The notes: a model not told the origin generated them from the letters alone. Counted from the stretch's first letter, positions 11,013 through 19,444 are shown. The stretch: DNA of 64,000 nt from Burkholderia sp. WSM2232 (GCF_000472545.1 NZ_AWZV01000007.1:124167-188166), one strand, 5' to 3'. Made by a program: numbers and translations.

Positions 11013-11059
11013 CGCGTTGCGTTGCGCTGCGTTACGTTGCTTTGCGTTGCGTCGCGTTG
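11013..11059. repeat. Degenerate pentanucleotide repeat (GCGTT-type)
   Basis: About nine imperfect copies of a five-base unit (GCGTT/GCGCT/ACGTT) occur in tandem in the leader of the PfpI-like gene. No gene overlaps them. Slippage-prone repeats of this type can vary between strains. Confidence 0.75.
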
Positions 11060-11224
11060 GGCTGTGGTCCGTGCCTGGCGGGTCATACCGCGCGAGGGCA
11101 GGCACCACGGCAGCTCACACCCGAGCGGCAGGCACATGCCTTGCTGCCCCCCGATTGACGAATAGCAGATGACGAGGGCTCGCGTCACGCACGCAGCCCC
11201 GCGTTTGAATGAAGGAGAGAACAG

Positions 11225-11776
11225 ATGGCTAACAGCCTCGACGGTCTGAAAGTAGCGGTACTCGCAGTGGATGGCTTCGAACAGGCGGAACTGGTCGAAC
11301 CCAAACGCGCGCTGGCCGAAGCCGGCGCGACCGTGCATGTGATTTCGGAGAAGCCCGGCAAGATCCAGGGCTTCAGGCATGTTGACAAGGGCGACGCGGT
11401 CGAGGTCGATGCGACTTTCGACAAAGCCACCGCCGCGGACTACGACGCGGTGGTGTTGCCCGGTGGCGTGGTGAACGGCGATGCGATTCGTCTATTGCCG
11501 CAGGCGCAGGCTTTCGTGAAGGCCGCCGACAGCGCGCACAAACCGATCGCGGTGATCTGCCACGGCACATGGCTGCCGGTGTCGGCGGGAATCATCAAGG
11601 GCCGTACGGTGACGAGCTGGCCGAGTTTGCAGGACGACATTCGCAACGCCGGCGGCACGTGGGTCGACCAGGAAGTGGTGGAAGACAGCAACTTCATTTC
11701 GAGCCGCAAGCCCGACGACATTCCCGCTTTCAACAAGGCGCTGATCGGGCAACTGTCGAAACGCAAGGCAGCATGA
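11225..11776 (+). CDS. DJ-1/PfpI family protein (type 1 glutamine amidotransferase-like)
   Basis: Cytosolic protein of 183 residues in the PfpI/YhbO branch of the DJ-1 superfamily. Members act as stress-induced chaperone, glyoxalase or deglycase enzymes. The nucleophile elbow is AVICHGTWLP, with Cys112 followed by His113; the early conserved Glu lies in the FEQAELVEP region. The family motif is usually CHGPW, and here Pro is Thr. The length matches the family. A GGAG ribosome binding site precedes the ATG. It is probably cotranscribed with or near the following DUF4142 gene (89 bases away). Confidence 0.92.
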   Translation: MANSLDGLKVAVLAVDGFEQAELVEPKRALAEAGATVHVISEKPGKIQGFRHVDKGDAVEVDATFDKATAADYDAVVLPGGVVNGDAIRLLPQAQAFVKAADSAHKPIAVICHGTWLPVSAGIIKGRTVTSWPSLQDDIRNAGGTWVDQEVVEDSNFISSRKPDDIPAFNKALIGQLSKRKAA

Positions 11777-11865
11777 GCGGCACGACGCGCGTCGCGCTGT
11801 GCGCAAGGCAAGGCGATGGGTGTGGTCGAACAGCGCCGGTGACTCCGTAAGCAAGGGAGAAAAGC

Positions 11866-12432
11866 ATGAAACTACGGTATTCCCTCCAGGTAACGGCGCT
11901 CGCGCTGGGCCTTGGCGTGGCATCGGCCGGCCCAGCGTATGCGCAGGCAAGCGACGCCCCGGCGAGCGCGGCGCCCGCGGGCGGCACCAGCCTCTCGCCG
12001 GCGGACCAGCAGTTCATTCAGGACGCCTCGCAATCCGACGCTACCGAAATCGCCGCAAGCAAGATCGCGCTGAAGAACTCGCGCGATCCGCGTGTGAAGA
12101 AGTTCGCGCAGCAGATGATCACGGACCACACGAAACTCTCGCGCAGCATGGCCGCGCTCACGGCGAAAAAGCGCGTACCCGCGGTACCTGCGGCGGATTC
12201 GGCGCTCGTCGGCAAGCTGCAAACGCTCAAGGGCCAGCAGTTCGACGAAGCGTATGTCGAGCAGATCGGCGTAGAGGCGCATCAGCGGGCGGTCGATCTG
12301 TTCCAGCAGCAGAGCCAGAGCGGCACCGACTCGCAACTGAAGGCCGCAGCCGCGCGCGCGCTGCCGATCATCCAGCATCATCTCGAGATGGCGAAGCAGC
12401 TTGCCGGCACCATGAAGGGTTCTTCATCATGA
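11866..12432 (+). CDS. Exported DUF4142 (ferritin-like four-helix) protein
   Basis: Protein of 188 residues with a Sec signal peptide (MKLRYSLQVTALALGLGVASA, cleavage after an AYA-Q type site near residue 26). The DUF4142 domain spans about residues 44-182. The domain is a ferritin-like helical bundle found in periplasmic stress proteins, and its biochemical activity is unknown. Diagnostic stretches are QFIQDASQSDATEI and KKFAQQMITDHTKL. A GGGAG ribosome binding site precedes the ATG. The stop overlaps an ATG of the next frame, suggesting coupling to the DUF1488 gene. Confidence 0.9.
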   Translation: MKLRYSLQVTALALGLGVASAGPAYAQASDAPASAAPAGGTSLSPADQQFIQDASQSDATEIAASKIALKNSRDPRVKKFAQQMITDHTKLSRSMAALTAKKRVPAVPAADSALVGKLQTLKGQQFDEAYVEQIGVEAHQRAVDLFQQQSQSGTDSQLKAAAARALPIIQHHLEMAKQLAGTMKGSSS

Positions 12433-12470
12433 ACGCAATCCTGCCGCGGCCTGCCTATGAGGACTCTCTT

Positions 12471-12773
12471 ATGCAGATCACTTTTCCCGACGACAAGCCG
12501 ACCTTCGACGGCGCGAACCTGACCGTTCGCTTTATGGCGCGCGTGGAGGGCGAACCGGTTGTGTGCGCAATCACCGTCGAGGCGCTCGAGGATCATTTCG
12601 GCGCCGAGTCGCCGCTCGAAAGCGCGTTGATGGAAGCCTTCGAAAAAGGCCGCAACCGCATCCGTTCGGTGTGCGCGGAGGCACTCGACCAGAACAACGG
12701 CGAGGGCGTCATCCTGCACAGCGGACTGTTCCGGGTGGAAGGCATGGAGTCCGATCGCGGCACCGCCGCCTAG
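12471..12773 (+). CDS. DUF1488 family protein
   Basis: Small cytosolic protein of 100 residues. It begins MQITFPDDKPTFDG, the usual start of DUF1488 proteins, and contains CAITVEALEDHFGA. Function is unknown. An in-frame ATG at 12429 overlaps the stop of the DUF4142 gene and would add 14 residues. The ATG at 12471 is preferred because it has a GAGG-type ribosome binding site and matches the family N-terminus. The overlap arrangement suggests one transcript with DUF4142. Confidence 0.85.
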   Translation: MQITFPDDKPTFDGANLTVRFMARVEGEPVVCAITVEALEDHFGAESPLESALMEAFEKGRNRIRSVCAEALDQNNGEGVILHSGLFRVEGMESDRGTAA

Positions 12774-12913
12774 CGCGGGCACCCGGGTTGCCACGCACTG
12801 AGTGGGCCGGGTGGCCGCTCGGTGGCGACCGAAGCCGCTGCTCATCGCCAGAAGGCGCACCGTAGTTCGCGCGCGTCGTCCGCAAAAATGCTATCACGAT
12901 GCAAGGAGGCCTT

Positions 12914-13495
12914 ATGTCACTCATCGTCGCAGCACGCTTTACAACTTTCCCAGCCGCTGAAGAAGCGGCGCAAAAACTCTTCAACGCAGGCTTCGTCGAG
13001 GAAGACGTCACGCTCTTCTTCGTCAATCCCCGCGGCCAGCACGCGCGTTTTCCAATCGGCGGCGATACGCACACCGACGCGGGAGCGAAGGGCGCCTCCA
13101 GGGGCGCAGGTTTTGGTGTGACGATCGGGGCGGTGGTGGGCGCAATAGTGGGTGTCGGCATCTTCGCGGCGTTTTCGGCACCGTTGCTCGTGTCGGCGAT
13201 TGCGGCGGGCGTCGGCGCGTATATCGGGTCGCTGGCCGGCGCCATGTGGCGCACACGGCAGGGTGCCGAGGCCGGGCAGCGCACGCCGTTTCATGAAGAG
13301 ACGCGGGATTCCGGTGTGCTCGTCGCCGTGCACGTGTCGACGGATAATCAGCTCGAGGCGGCGCGCGTGTTGCGCGATGCAGGCGGCGTATCCATTGAAC
13401 GCGCGACCGGTCGTTGGCAACAAGGCCGCTGGGCCGATTTCGATCCGCTGAAGCAGCCCGTGCCACTTAGCGAATTCAACGAAAAGCGCGCTTAG
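12914..13495 (+). CDS. Glycine-zipper membrane protein, stress type
   Basis: Protein of 193 residues. The N-terminal 45 residues resemble a short alpha/beta module (AEEAAQKLFNAGFVEEDVTLFFV) seen in general-stress proteins of the YflT/DUF1269 kind. Two glycine-zipper hydrophobic segments follow at about residues 60-110 (GFGVTIGAVVGAIVGVGIF and IAAGVGAYIGSLAGAMW), and a second soluble module follows them. It is probably an inner-membrane-associated protein. An AAGGAGG site lies seven bases before the ATG at 12914 and decides the start against the ATG at 12899. Function is unknown. Confidence 0.78.
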   Translation: MSLIVAARFTTFPAAEEAAQKLFNAGFVEEDVTLFFVNPRGQHARFPIGGDTHTDAGAKGASRGAGFGVTIGAVVGAIVGVGIFAAFSAPLLVSAIAAGVGAYIGSLAGAMWRTRQGAEAGQRTPFHEETRDSGVLVAVHVSTDNQLEAARVLRDAGGVSIERATGRWQQGRWADFDPLKQPVPLSEFNEKRA

Positions 13496-13504
13496 GGCGC
13501 GCGT

Positions 13505-13540
13505 TGCCTGAGTGAATGCCTGAGTGAATGCCTGAGTGAG
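13505..13540. repeat. Three tandem 12-bp repeats
   Basis: TGCCTGAGTGAA is repeated three times head to tail, with the last base of the third copy changed, between the glycine-zipper gene and its terminator. It is noncoding. Confidence 0.85.
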
Positions 13541-13558
13541 CGCCTCAGTAAAACGCCA

Positions 13559-13590
13559 AGGGCCCGACGATTGTCGGGCCCTTTGTCTTT
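13559..13590 (+). terminator. Rho-independent terminator
   Basis: A perfect 10-bp stem (AGGGCCCGAC with its complement) and a four-base loop are followed by a T-rich run, 64 bases after the glycine-zipper gene. Confidence 0.9.
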
Positions 13591-13648
13591 GATGGCCGGG
13601 CACAGAGCAGAGCGCTCGTGTGATGCTGCCCGGCCGTTTGCACTCCAG

Positions 13649-13900
13649 CTATACCCAGATGCGTGCGGCGCCACGCTGCGCAGGCGCGTGTTCCGCAGGA
13701 CGTTGCTCGCGTGCAGCTTCGCATGACGCCGGGATGATGCCGTTGCGCGCGCGCTCGCAAGACGTGGGCGCCGCCTCGACGCTTTGCGGCGCGCTCGTTG
13801 CGAGGTTCTCGTCGGGTTGAGAGTGCTGCCGAAGCTGCAGTACCGTGGCTGACGAGACTATCGCCACGGTGGCAAGAAACTCTGCGCTGCTGATCTTCAT
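13649..13900 (-). CDS. Small putative exported protein, hypothetical
   Basis: Open frame of 83 residues. The N-terminus MKISSAEFLATVAIVSSATVL looks like a signal peptide or membrane anchor, and a hydrophilic, Ala/Glu/Arg-rich tail follows. An AGGGAGA-type ribosome binding site lies about eight bases upstream of the ATG. I do not recognise a domain. The leader and ribosome binding site argue for a real gene; the low-complexity tail and short length leave doubt. Confidence 0.5.
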   Translation of the reverse strand: MKISSAEFLATVAIVSSATVLQLRQHSQPDENLATSAPQSVEAAPTSCERARNGIIPASCEAAREQRPAEHAPAQRGAARIWV

Positions 13901-14295
13901 GATGGTGTTCTCCCTGTCGTCGTTGCTCGCCCAGTCTTTTCAATTTGTCTGTACGTCGTGCAGGTTTTCGCTTGACGCGCTGCATGACATTGCGAAGGGC
14001 CAACGCGATAAGCAACCCATATGCCACCGGCAAAAGCCTTGCCCCGCGGGGCGCGCGCGGTGCCCCTGGAAAATCGCGCCGCGCAACATTTACGCGGCCT
14101 GGCAGGAACAGCCGTGGCTTGATGGCGGCCCGGGCGCAAGCGGGTCACGCGGGGCGCCGGGCACGCGCCATGCGGGTATTGAACGAACCCCGTTGCTCAT
14201 GCAGTTCATGACATGGCCGACGGCACGCGTGTCCTTAACGCATGCGTGCAGGCCGGCGACGGATTTCGCGATCAACGAAACCCTTGGAGGTATGA
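13901..14295. other. Intergenic region, no gene seen
   Basis: No supported coding sequence. It must hold the divergent control regions of the small exported-protein gene and of the PA2169-type gene. The only signal I can point to is the GGAGG site just before 14296. Confidence 0.6.
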
Positions 14296-14745
14296 ATGGC
14301 TACGAACGTTGTTTCCGTACTGAACGATCTGATCGAAACGTCGAAGGATGGAGAAAAGGGCTTTCGCAAGGCCGCCGAAGATGCGCGCGACGCCCAGTTG
14401 AAGACGCTGTTCCTCACGCGAGCCGAAGACTGCTCGCGCGGCGCACGCGAACTGCAGGACGTGGTGCAGCGGCTGGGCGGTAAGCCCGAGACCGGCGGCA
14501 GCGTAAGCGGCGCGTTGCATCGCGGCTGGGTCGACGTGAAGTCGGCGGTGACGGACCGCAGCGACCATCAGATACTCGTCGAGGTGGAGAAGGGCGAGGA
14601 CGTCGCGAAGAAGAACTATCACGACGCGCTGGAAAAAGAACTACCGGCCGACGTGCGTGCGATTGTCGAACGTCAATATCAGGGCGTGCTGCAAAACCAC
14701 GACCGCGTTCGTGATCTGCGCGACCAGTATGCCGCGAAGAGCTAA
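14296..14745 (+). CDS. PA2169 family four-helix-bundle protein (DUF2383)
   Basis: Cytosolic protein of 149 residues matching the DUF2383/PA2169 family throughout: an N-terminal VLNDLIETSKDGEKGFRKAA followed by regularly spaced Glu, His and acidic residues of a ferritin-like helical bundle (residues about 5-115). The function is not established, and family members are stress-induced. GGAGG lies shortly before the ATG. Two strong hairpins follow the stop codon. Confidence 0.92.
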   Translation: MATNVVSVLNDLIETSKDGEKGFRKAAEDARDAQLKTLFLTRAEDCSRGARELQDVVQRLGGKPETGGSVSGALHRGWVDVKSAVTDRSDHQILVEVEKGEDVAKKNYHDALEKELPADVRAIVERQYQGVLQNHDRVRDLRDQYAAKS

Positions 14746-14778
14746 CACGGCCAGCACGTAAGCTCAGGCGTCACGTAA

Positions 14779-14812
14779 AAAAGCCGTCCGCATGCGGACG
14801 GCTTTTGTTTGC
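14779..14812 (+). terminator. Rho-independent terminator of the PA2169-type gene
   Basis: A perfect 12-bp stem (AAAAGCCGTCCG and complement) with a CATG loop is followed by TGTTT. The A-tract on the other side makes it usable in both directions between the two convergent genes. Confidence 0.9.
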
Positions 14813-14859
14813 CTGGCGCCTGGCGCACACAGTGACATTGAGTGCGCCAGGCGCCAGGC
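14811..14859. repeat. 18-bp perfect inverted repeat
   Basis: GCCTGGCGCCTGGCGCAC is followed after 13 bases by its exact complement. Each arm itself contains a tandem CTGGCGC repeat. It lies directly after the terminator and before the convergent BON gene, and has no T-tract of its own. Confidence 0.9.
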
Positions 14860-14874
14860 GCGCCTTAACCGGAC

Positions 14875-15213
14875 TTATTCAGCCGCGATCTTCAGGCGGT
14901 TCTTCACGCTGCTTACGCCCTTCACGCCTTCCACGACTTCCTGCGCGGCGAGCTTGTCGTCGGCGGAAGGCACGGTGCCGGTGAGCCAGACCACGCCCTT
15001 ACGCGTCTTCACGTGGATGTGCGTGGACTTTACGTTCTTCGCGCCCAGCAATTCTGCCTTGACCTTGGTGGTGATGGTGCCGTCGTCGATGTGCTGGCCG
15101 ATGCTTTCGGATGCAGCGGGCGGTGCCGAGGCACTGGTTTGCGCAGTCGCGTTCAGTGCGAATGCAAAACACGCGATGGTGCCGGCGGTCTTGAGCATCT
15201 GGATGGTCTTCAT
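14875..15213 (-). CDS. Exported BON domain protein
   Basis: Periplasmic protein of 112 residues. A signal peptide (MKTIQMLKTAGTIACFAFALN, cleavage near ATAQ) precedes a single BON domain at about residues 42-111 (DDGTITTKVKAELLGA, then VVWLTGTV and KNRLKIAAE). Relatives include OsmY and the Kbp family, which stabilise the envelope under osmotic stress. AAGGAGA lies before the ATG. It is the last of the stress-type group. Confidence 0.92.
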   Translation of the reverse strand: MKTIQMLKTAGTIACFAFALNATAQTSASAPPAASESIGQHIDDGTITTKVKAELLGAKNVKSTHIHVKTRKGVVWLTGTVPSADDKLAAQEVVEGVKGVSSVKNRLKIAAE

Positions 15214-15704
15214 GGTTTCTCCTTCGGGTGTTGATGAAAATTGCGGTCTTGTTGCCTGCGGTCGATCGCGACCAAAGCCGCCGATGACTCGCGTGGGGTC
15301 GTTGCCGCTACGGTTCCGTCAGGGCCCGTTATCGACACCGGCCGGGTCCCGCAGTCGTTGCGCGATTCGCGCGGGATGCGGGGACACACGTCCGTCCACG
15401 CCGAGCGTGTCGCAAAGTGCATGCCCAACAGTTGGCTTACGCCGGCAACACGGGGAGCGAACTGGGCGGCGCGGATGAATTCCGCTGACGAATTAGCCCA
15501 AGCCGCATGGCGAAAGCGTTTGACGGGCCGTCCCGAGGGAGCCCGGATTTGCCGCCCCGCTTGTAAAAATGGCGCCGCGCGGGGCCGCAAACGGCGAGCC
15601 CGAAAAAACAAAGGCTAGGAAAAACAGTGTCTTGCAAAAGCTGGTACAGCAGTTGCTCTATGGAGGGTGCTCTCTACTTCAGCTATTAACGGGACCTCAA
15701 CACG
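15214..15704. other. Intergenic region upstream of rpoN, no gene seen
   Basis: Carries the leaders of the BON gene and of rpoN. No convincing reading frame or clear promoter was found by eye. Confidence 0.6.
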
Positions 15705-17186
15705 ATGCCTTCAATTGAACTTCGCACAAGGCAGTCTCTTGCACTCACGCCGCGGTTGCAGCAGTCCGTGCGTCTGTTGCAGCTATCGTCTCTGGAGTTC
15801 CAGCAGGAATTGCGAACCGCGCTCGACACTAATCCGTTCCTCGAATACGACTCGTCGGATACAGAAGACGTTGCGCTCGCAACCGCGACCCCCGGCGACG
15901 AGTCCGGCGCGCTGCCCGCCACCGATGCCGTCGCGGCAGCGGAGCCCGACGCGCTGCCCGCAGAAGCGGTCACGAGCGAAACGCTAGACAGCGGCGGCCC
16001 GGACGATATGCCCGGCGACTTCTCCGGCGACTACAGCAGCCGCAGTTCGGCCCGTCAGAACGGCGATTCGGACGGCAGCGATCCCGCCGAATGGGCACGT
16101 TCGCAGCCCACCTTGCGCGAGCAGTTGCACGACGCGCTGCGTCTTTACAGGCTGGACGACCGCGATCGCGCCGTGGCGCGCTTCATCATCGAGGCGCTCG
16201 ACGACGACGGTTATCTACGCCAGAACCTCGCGGATCTCGCCGACAGCGTCGATCTCGAGCCCGAGCTGACGGAAGAAGAACTGCTGGTCGCGCTGCGCCT
16301 CGTGCAGTCGCTCGATCGACCCGGCCTCGGCGCGCGTTCGCTGTCGGAATGCCTGCTGCTGCAACTGAACGCGTTGCCTGCCGAAACGCCGGGGCGCGAG
16401 GTCGCCCGCCAGATCGTCGAGCATCATCTCGAGCGACTCGCGCGCCGCGAGCAGGCGGAATTGCAGAAGCAGATCGGCTGCAGCGCCGAGGAATTGCGGG
16501 TGGCCTGCGCGCTCGTGCGCAAGCTCGACCCCAAGCCGGGCAACTGCTATGGCCGCACAGAGGACAACTACGTGGTGCCGGACGTGATCGTGCGTCAGGT
16601 CCGCAACAAGTGGGTGGTGACGATCAACCCGGCCGTGCAGCCGCGCGCGCGAATTCACCGCATGTATGCGGAGCTCTTTGCGCAGTCCGCGGGTGCGAGC
16701 CGTTCGCCGCTCGCCCAACAGCTTCAGGAAGCCCGCTGGTTGATCAGGAATGCACAGCAACGCTTCGATACGATTCAGCGTGTGGCCGAATGCATCGTCG
16801 CGCATCAGAAGGCCTTCTTCCAGTACGGCGAAATCGCGTTGAAGCCGATGGTGTTGCGCGACGTCGCCGACGAACTCGGCCTGCATGAATCGACCATCTC
16901 ACGCGCGACCGGCAACAAATATATGGCGACGCCGCGCGGCATTTTCGAATTCAAGCACTTCTTCCCGCGCGAACTGGGCACGGAAAGCGGCGGCACGTGT
17001 TCCGCGGCCGCGGTGCGGGCGCTGCTGAAGGAAATGATCGCTGCGGAAAACGCCCGCGATCCACTCTCCGACGTGACGCTGGCGAAGATGCTGGCGGATC
17101 AGGGCGTGCTGGTCGCGCGCCGCACGGTCGCCAAGTATCGTCATCTGATGAAGGTGCCGCCGGCGGAGTTGCGCCGCCAGGTCTGA
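15705..17186 (+). CDS. rpoN: RNA polymerase sigma-54 factor (second, stand-alone copy)
   Basis: Sigma-54 of 493 residues. Region I is Gln/Leu-rich (residues 1-50, LALTPRLQQSVRLLQLSSLE). An acidic region II follows to about residue 120, then the core-binding domain. The -12-binding helix-turn-helix is near LRDVADELGLHESTISRATGNKY. The C-terminal RpoN box is ARRTVAKYRH at residues 471-480; the canonical last residue is Glu, and here it is His. The usual rpoN neighbours (lptB, hpf, ptsN) are absent, so this is probably a paralogue of a housekeeping copy elsewhere. A strong terminator follows, so the gene is monocistronic. Confidence 0.96.
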   Translation: MPSIELRTRQSLALTPRLQQSVRLLQLSSLEFQQELRTALDTNPFLEYDSSDTEDVALATATPGDESGALPATDAVAAAEPDALPAEAVTSETLDSGGPDDMPGDFSGDYSSRSSARQNGDSDGSDPAEWARSQPTLREQLHDALRLYRLDDRDRAVARFIIEALDDDGYLRQNLADLADSVDLEPELTEEELLVALRLVQSLDRPGLGARSLSECLLLQLNALPAETPGREVARQIVEHHLERLARREQAELQKQIGCSAEELRVACALVRKLDPKPGNCYGRTEDNYVVPDVIVRQVRNKWVVTINPAVQPRARIHRMYAELFAQSAGASRSPLAQQLQEARWLIRNAQQRFDTIQRVAECIVAHQKAFFQYGEIALKPMVLRDVADELGLHESTISRATGNKYMATPRGIFEFKHFFPRELGTESGGTCSAAAVRALLKEMIAAENARDPLSDVTLAKMLADQGVLVARRTVAKYRHLMKVPPAELRRQV

Positions 17187-17223
17187 GCTGCCAGGTCCCT
17201 GCACGCGGGGACCGGCGAAGCTG

Positions 17224-17265
17224 AAGCGCCGCGCGAGGCTGTCCGCCCGCGCGGCGCTTTTTCGT
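17224..17265 (+). terminator. Rho-independent terminator of rpoN
   Basis: A perfect 12-bp stem (AAGCGCCGCGCG and complement) with a 12-base loop ends in a run of five T, 38 bases after the rpoN stop. Confidence 0.9.
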
Positions 17266-17317
17266 ATCTGGACGTTTCGCGCTGGCCCCATTACATTGGC
17301 GGGTCAAACTGGAATGG

Positions 17318-18496
17318 GTGAGCGCGATGAAGTATTCGAGTCGGGTGGAGGGTTTGCAAGGAAGGCGCACGTCGGCGTGGGAAATTCATCGTGTCGCGCA
17401 GCAGGCCGCCGCCAATGGCGAAGACGTGATCGTGCTGAGCGTGGGAGACCCCGACTTCGCGACGCCCGCGCCGATAGTCGAGCGCGCAATCGAAGCGCTG
17501 CGCGGCGGCGACACGCACTACAGCGCGGTGTCGGGCCGCGATCCGTTGCGTGCGGCGATTGCGGCCGAACATTCGCGCATGAGCGGTTGCAGCGTCACGG
17601 CGGCTAATGTGATTCTCACGGCCGGTGCGCAAAACGGCGTATTTGCCGCGTCTTTGTGTCTGCTCGAAGCCGGCGACGAGGTCATCGTTCCGGAGCCCAT
17701 GTACCTGACCTACGAAGCCTGCGTGCGCGCAGCCGGCGCGACGCTCGTGCCGGTGCCGGTCGACCCCGAGCGGGCCTTCCACCTGAACTGCGATGCACTC
17801 GAAAGCGCCGTCACCCCGCGCACCAAGGCCATTTTCTTTGCCACGCCGTGCAATCCCACCGGAGTCGTCATGCCGCGCGCGGATCTGGAGCGGATTGCGC
17901 GGCTCGCGTGCAAGCACGATCTATGGGTGCTCTCCGACGAGGTGTACGCCGACCTTACGTTCGAACGCGAGCATGTAAGCATCATGGCGCTGCCTGGCAT
18001 GGCCGCGCGCACCGTTACGCTCGGCAGTCTGTCGAAATCGCATGCAATGGCGGGCTGGCGCGTAGGCTGGGCAATTGGCCCGACCCAGCTCATTGAACAC
18101 ATGGGGCGCCTCGCGCTCGCCATGCTGTATGGCTTGCCGGGCTTCATCCAGCAGGCCGCGCTGACGGCGCTGCACGACAAGGCGCGCATAGTCGCCGACA
18201 TGCGGGAGATTTATCGGCGCCGCCGCGACGTCGTATTCGAGCATTTGAGCCGCATTCCACGCTTGCGCTGTCTGCTGCCGGAAGCGGGCATGTTCATGAT
18301 GGTCGACGTGAGCGGCACAGGTCTCGATACGGTGGATTTCACATGGCGGCTCTTTCGTGCGCAAGGCGTGTCGGTGCTGGACGCGAGCGCTTTCGGCGAG
18401 ACGGCGAACGGCTTCGTGAGGTTGGGCTTCGTGGTCGACGAAGCGCGGCTTGCCGAGGCGTGCAAGCGCATTGCGGCGTTTGTGGCGACGCTATAA
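17318..18496 (+). CDS. PLP-dependent aminotransferase, arginine:pyruvate transaminase (AruH)-like
   Basis: Fold-type I aminotransferase (class I/II) of 392 residues. Landmarks: LSVGDPDFATPAPIV and HYSAVSGRDPLR near the N-terminus, Asn179 in CNPTG, Asp207 and Tyr210 in SDEVYADL, and the pyridoxal lysine Lys240 in GSLSKSHAMAGWRVGW. The SKSHAM-GWRVGW stretch and overall pattern recall AruH, but substrate preference cannot be fixed from sequence. Alternatives are alanine or valine-pyruvate type enzymes. The GTG at 17318 or the ATG at 17327 could be the start. The downstream FadR-type gene follows after 79 bases. Confidence 0.9.
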   Translation: MSAMKYSSRVEGLQGRRTSAWEIHRVAQQAAANGEDVIVLSVGDPDFATPAPIVERAIEALRGGDTHYSAVSGRDPLRAAIAAEHSRMSGCSVTAANVILTAGAQNGVFAASLCLLEAGDEVIVPEPMYLTYEACVRAAGATLVPVPVDPERAFHLNCDALESAVTPRTKAIFFATPCNPTGVVMPRADLERIARLACKHDLWVLSDEVYADLTFEREHVSIMALPGMAARTVTLGSLSKSHAMAGWRVGWAIGPTQLIEHMGRLALAMLYGLPGFIQQAALTALHDKARIVADMREIYRRRRDVVFEHLSRIPRLRCLLPEAGMFMMVDVSGTGLDTVDFTWRLFRAQGVSVLDASAFGETANGFVRLGFVVDEARLAEACKRIAAFVATL

Positions 18497-18575
18497 TTCA
18501 TGCGCCGCGCGCGCAGTTTGCGCTCGCCGATCCCACGCCCTGAACCGAACAATCCGGCTTTGTCAGCCGCAGCCT

Positions 18576-19304
18576 ATGCACTTTCGCCCGATCCAGTCCT
18601 TCACGCGCAAACGGCTTTCCGACGTGGTTGCCGACCAGATCAAGCAATTGATCTCGGAGGGCACCCTGATGCCAGGCGACCGCTTGCCGGCTGAGCGCGA
18701 TCTGGCCACGCAACTGGCTGTGTCGCGGCCTTCGTTGCGCGAGGCGTTGATCCGGCTGGAGTCGGACGGCTATATCGCCACCTCGGGGCGGGGCGGCTTT
18801 ACCGTGGTGGACCTCACCGCACCGATCATTTCGCGGCCGCTCGCCGAACTGCTTCTGCAGAATCCGCGTACCAGTGCAGACATTCTGGAGCTTCGCCAGG
18901 GGCTCGAGTCCATTTCCACCGTGTATGCGGCCGAGCGCGCCACGGCGGCCGACCTTCGCAAGATCAGAACGGCGTTCGAGGCCTTGAAGGCGGCGTCGCA
19001 GTCGCAAGACCGCGTGAATCTCGCCGAACTGGACGCCGCTTTTCATCTTGCGATTGCCGACTCCACGCATAACATTGCGCTCGCACATGTGATGCATGGC
19101 ATCCATACGCTGATTGGCGAAGGCATGCGTCAGTACCATCGCCTGATCGACTACGACGAGGCGATGGAAAAGCAGCTGATGAGCCAGCACCAGGCCATCT
19201 ACGACGCGGTCATGGCGCGCGACGCGCAAAAGGCGCGCAAGGCGGCAGAACGGCATCTCGCGTTTGTCCGCGAGATTTATCAGGAGGATGCGGCGAAGCT
19301 GTAG
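18576..19304 (+). CDS. FadR-type GntR regulator, probable lactate-operon repressor (LutR/LldR-like)
   Basis: Regulator of 242 residues. The GntR winged helix is at about residues 8-75 (LPAERDLATQLAVSRPSLREALIRLESDGYI), followed by an all-helical FCD ligand domain (about 95-220) with conserved Asp/His metal positions in DAAFHLAIADST and HQAIYDAV. The ATG at 18576 gives the standard FadR-family start; the frame upstream to 18450 is not family-like. It is directly upstream of lutABC in the same direction. A perfect FadR-type operator lies between, so lactate-responsive repression of lutABC is the likely job. Confidence 0.9.
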   Translation: MHFRPIQSFTRKRLSDVVADQIKQLISEGTLMPGDRLPAERDLATQLAVSRPSLREALIRLESDGYIATSGRGGFTVVDLTAPIISRPLAELLLQNPRTSADILELRQGLESISTVYAAERATAADLRKIRTAFEALKAASQSQDRVNLAELDAAFHLAIADSTHNIALAHVMHGIHTLIGEGMRQYHRLIDYDEAMEKQLMSQHQAIYDAVMARDAQKARKAAERHLAFVREIYQEDAAKL

Positions 19305-19415
19305 CCGTCGCACGCGCCTTTCGTTTCTACTTGACCGGTTCCGGATGCCATTGGCCGCGCACGGCGCGCGGGGCCGATGGCATGGTCACGCCTGCGGTGA
19401 GCCGCCACGTTCGAA

Positions 19416-19444
19416 TTGACAGTTACCGGCGACTTCCTTATATT
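19416..19444 (+). promoter_or_regulatory. Sigma-70 promoter of lutABC
   Basis: TTGACA (19416-19421), a 17-base spacer and TATATT (19439-19444) form a near-consensus promoter pointing at lutA, 147 bases upstream of its ATG. Confidence 0.82.
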
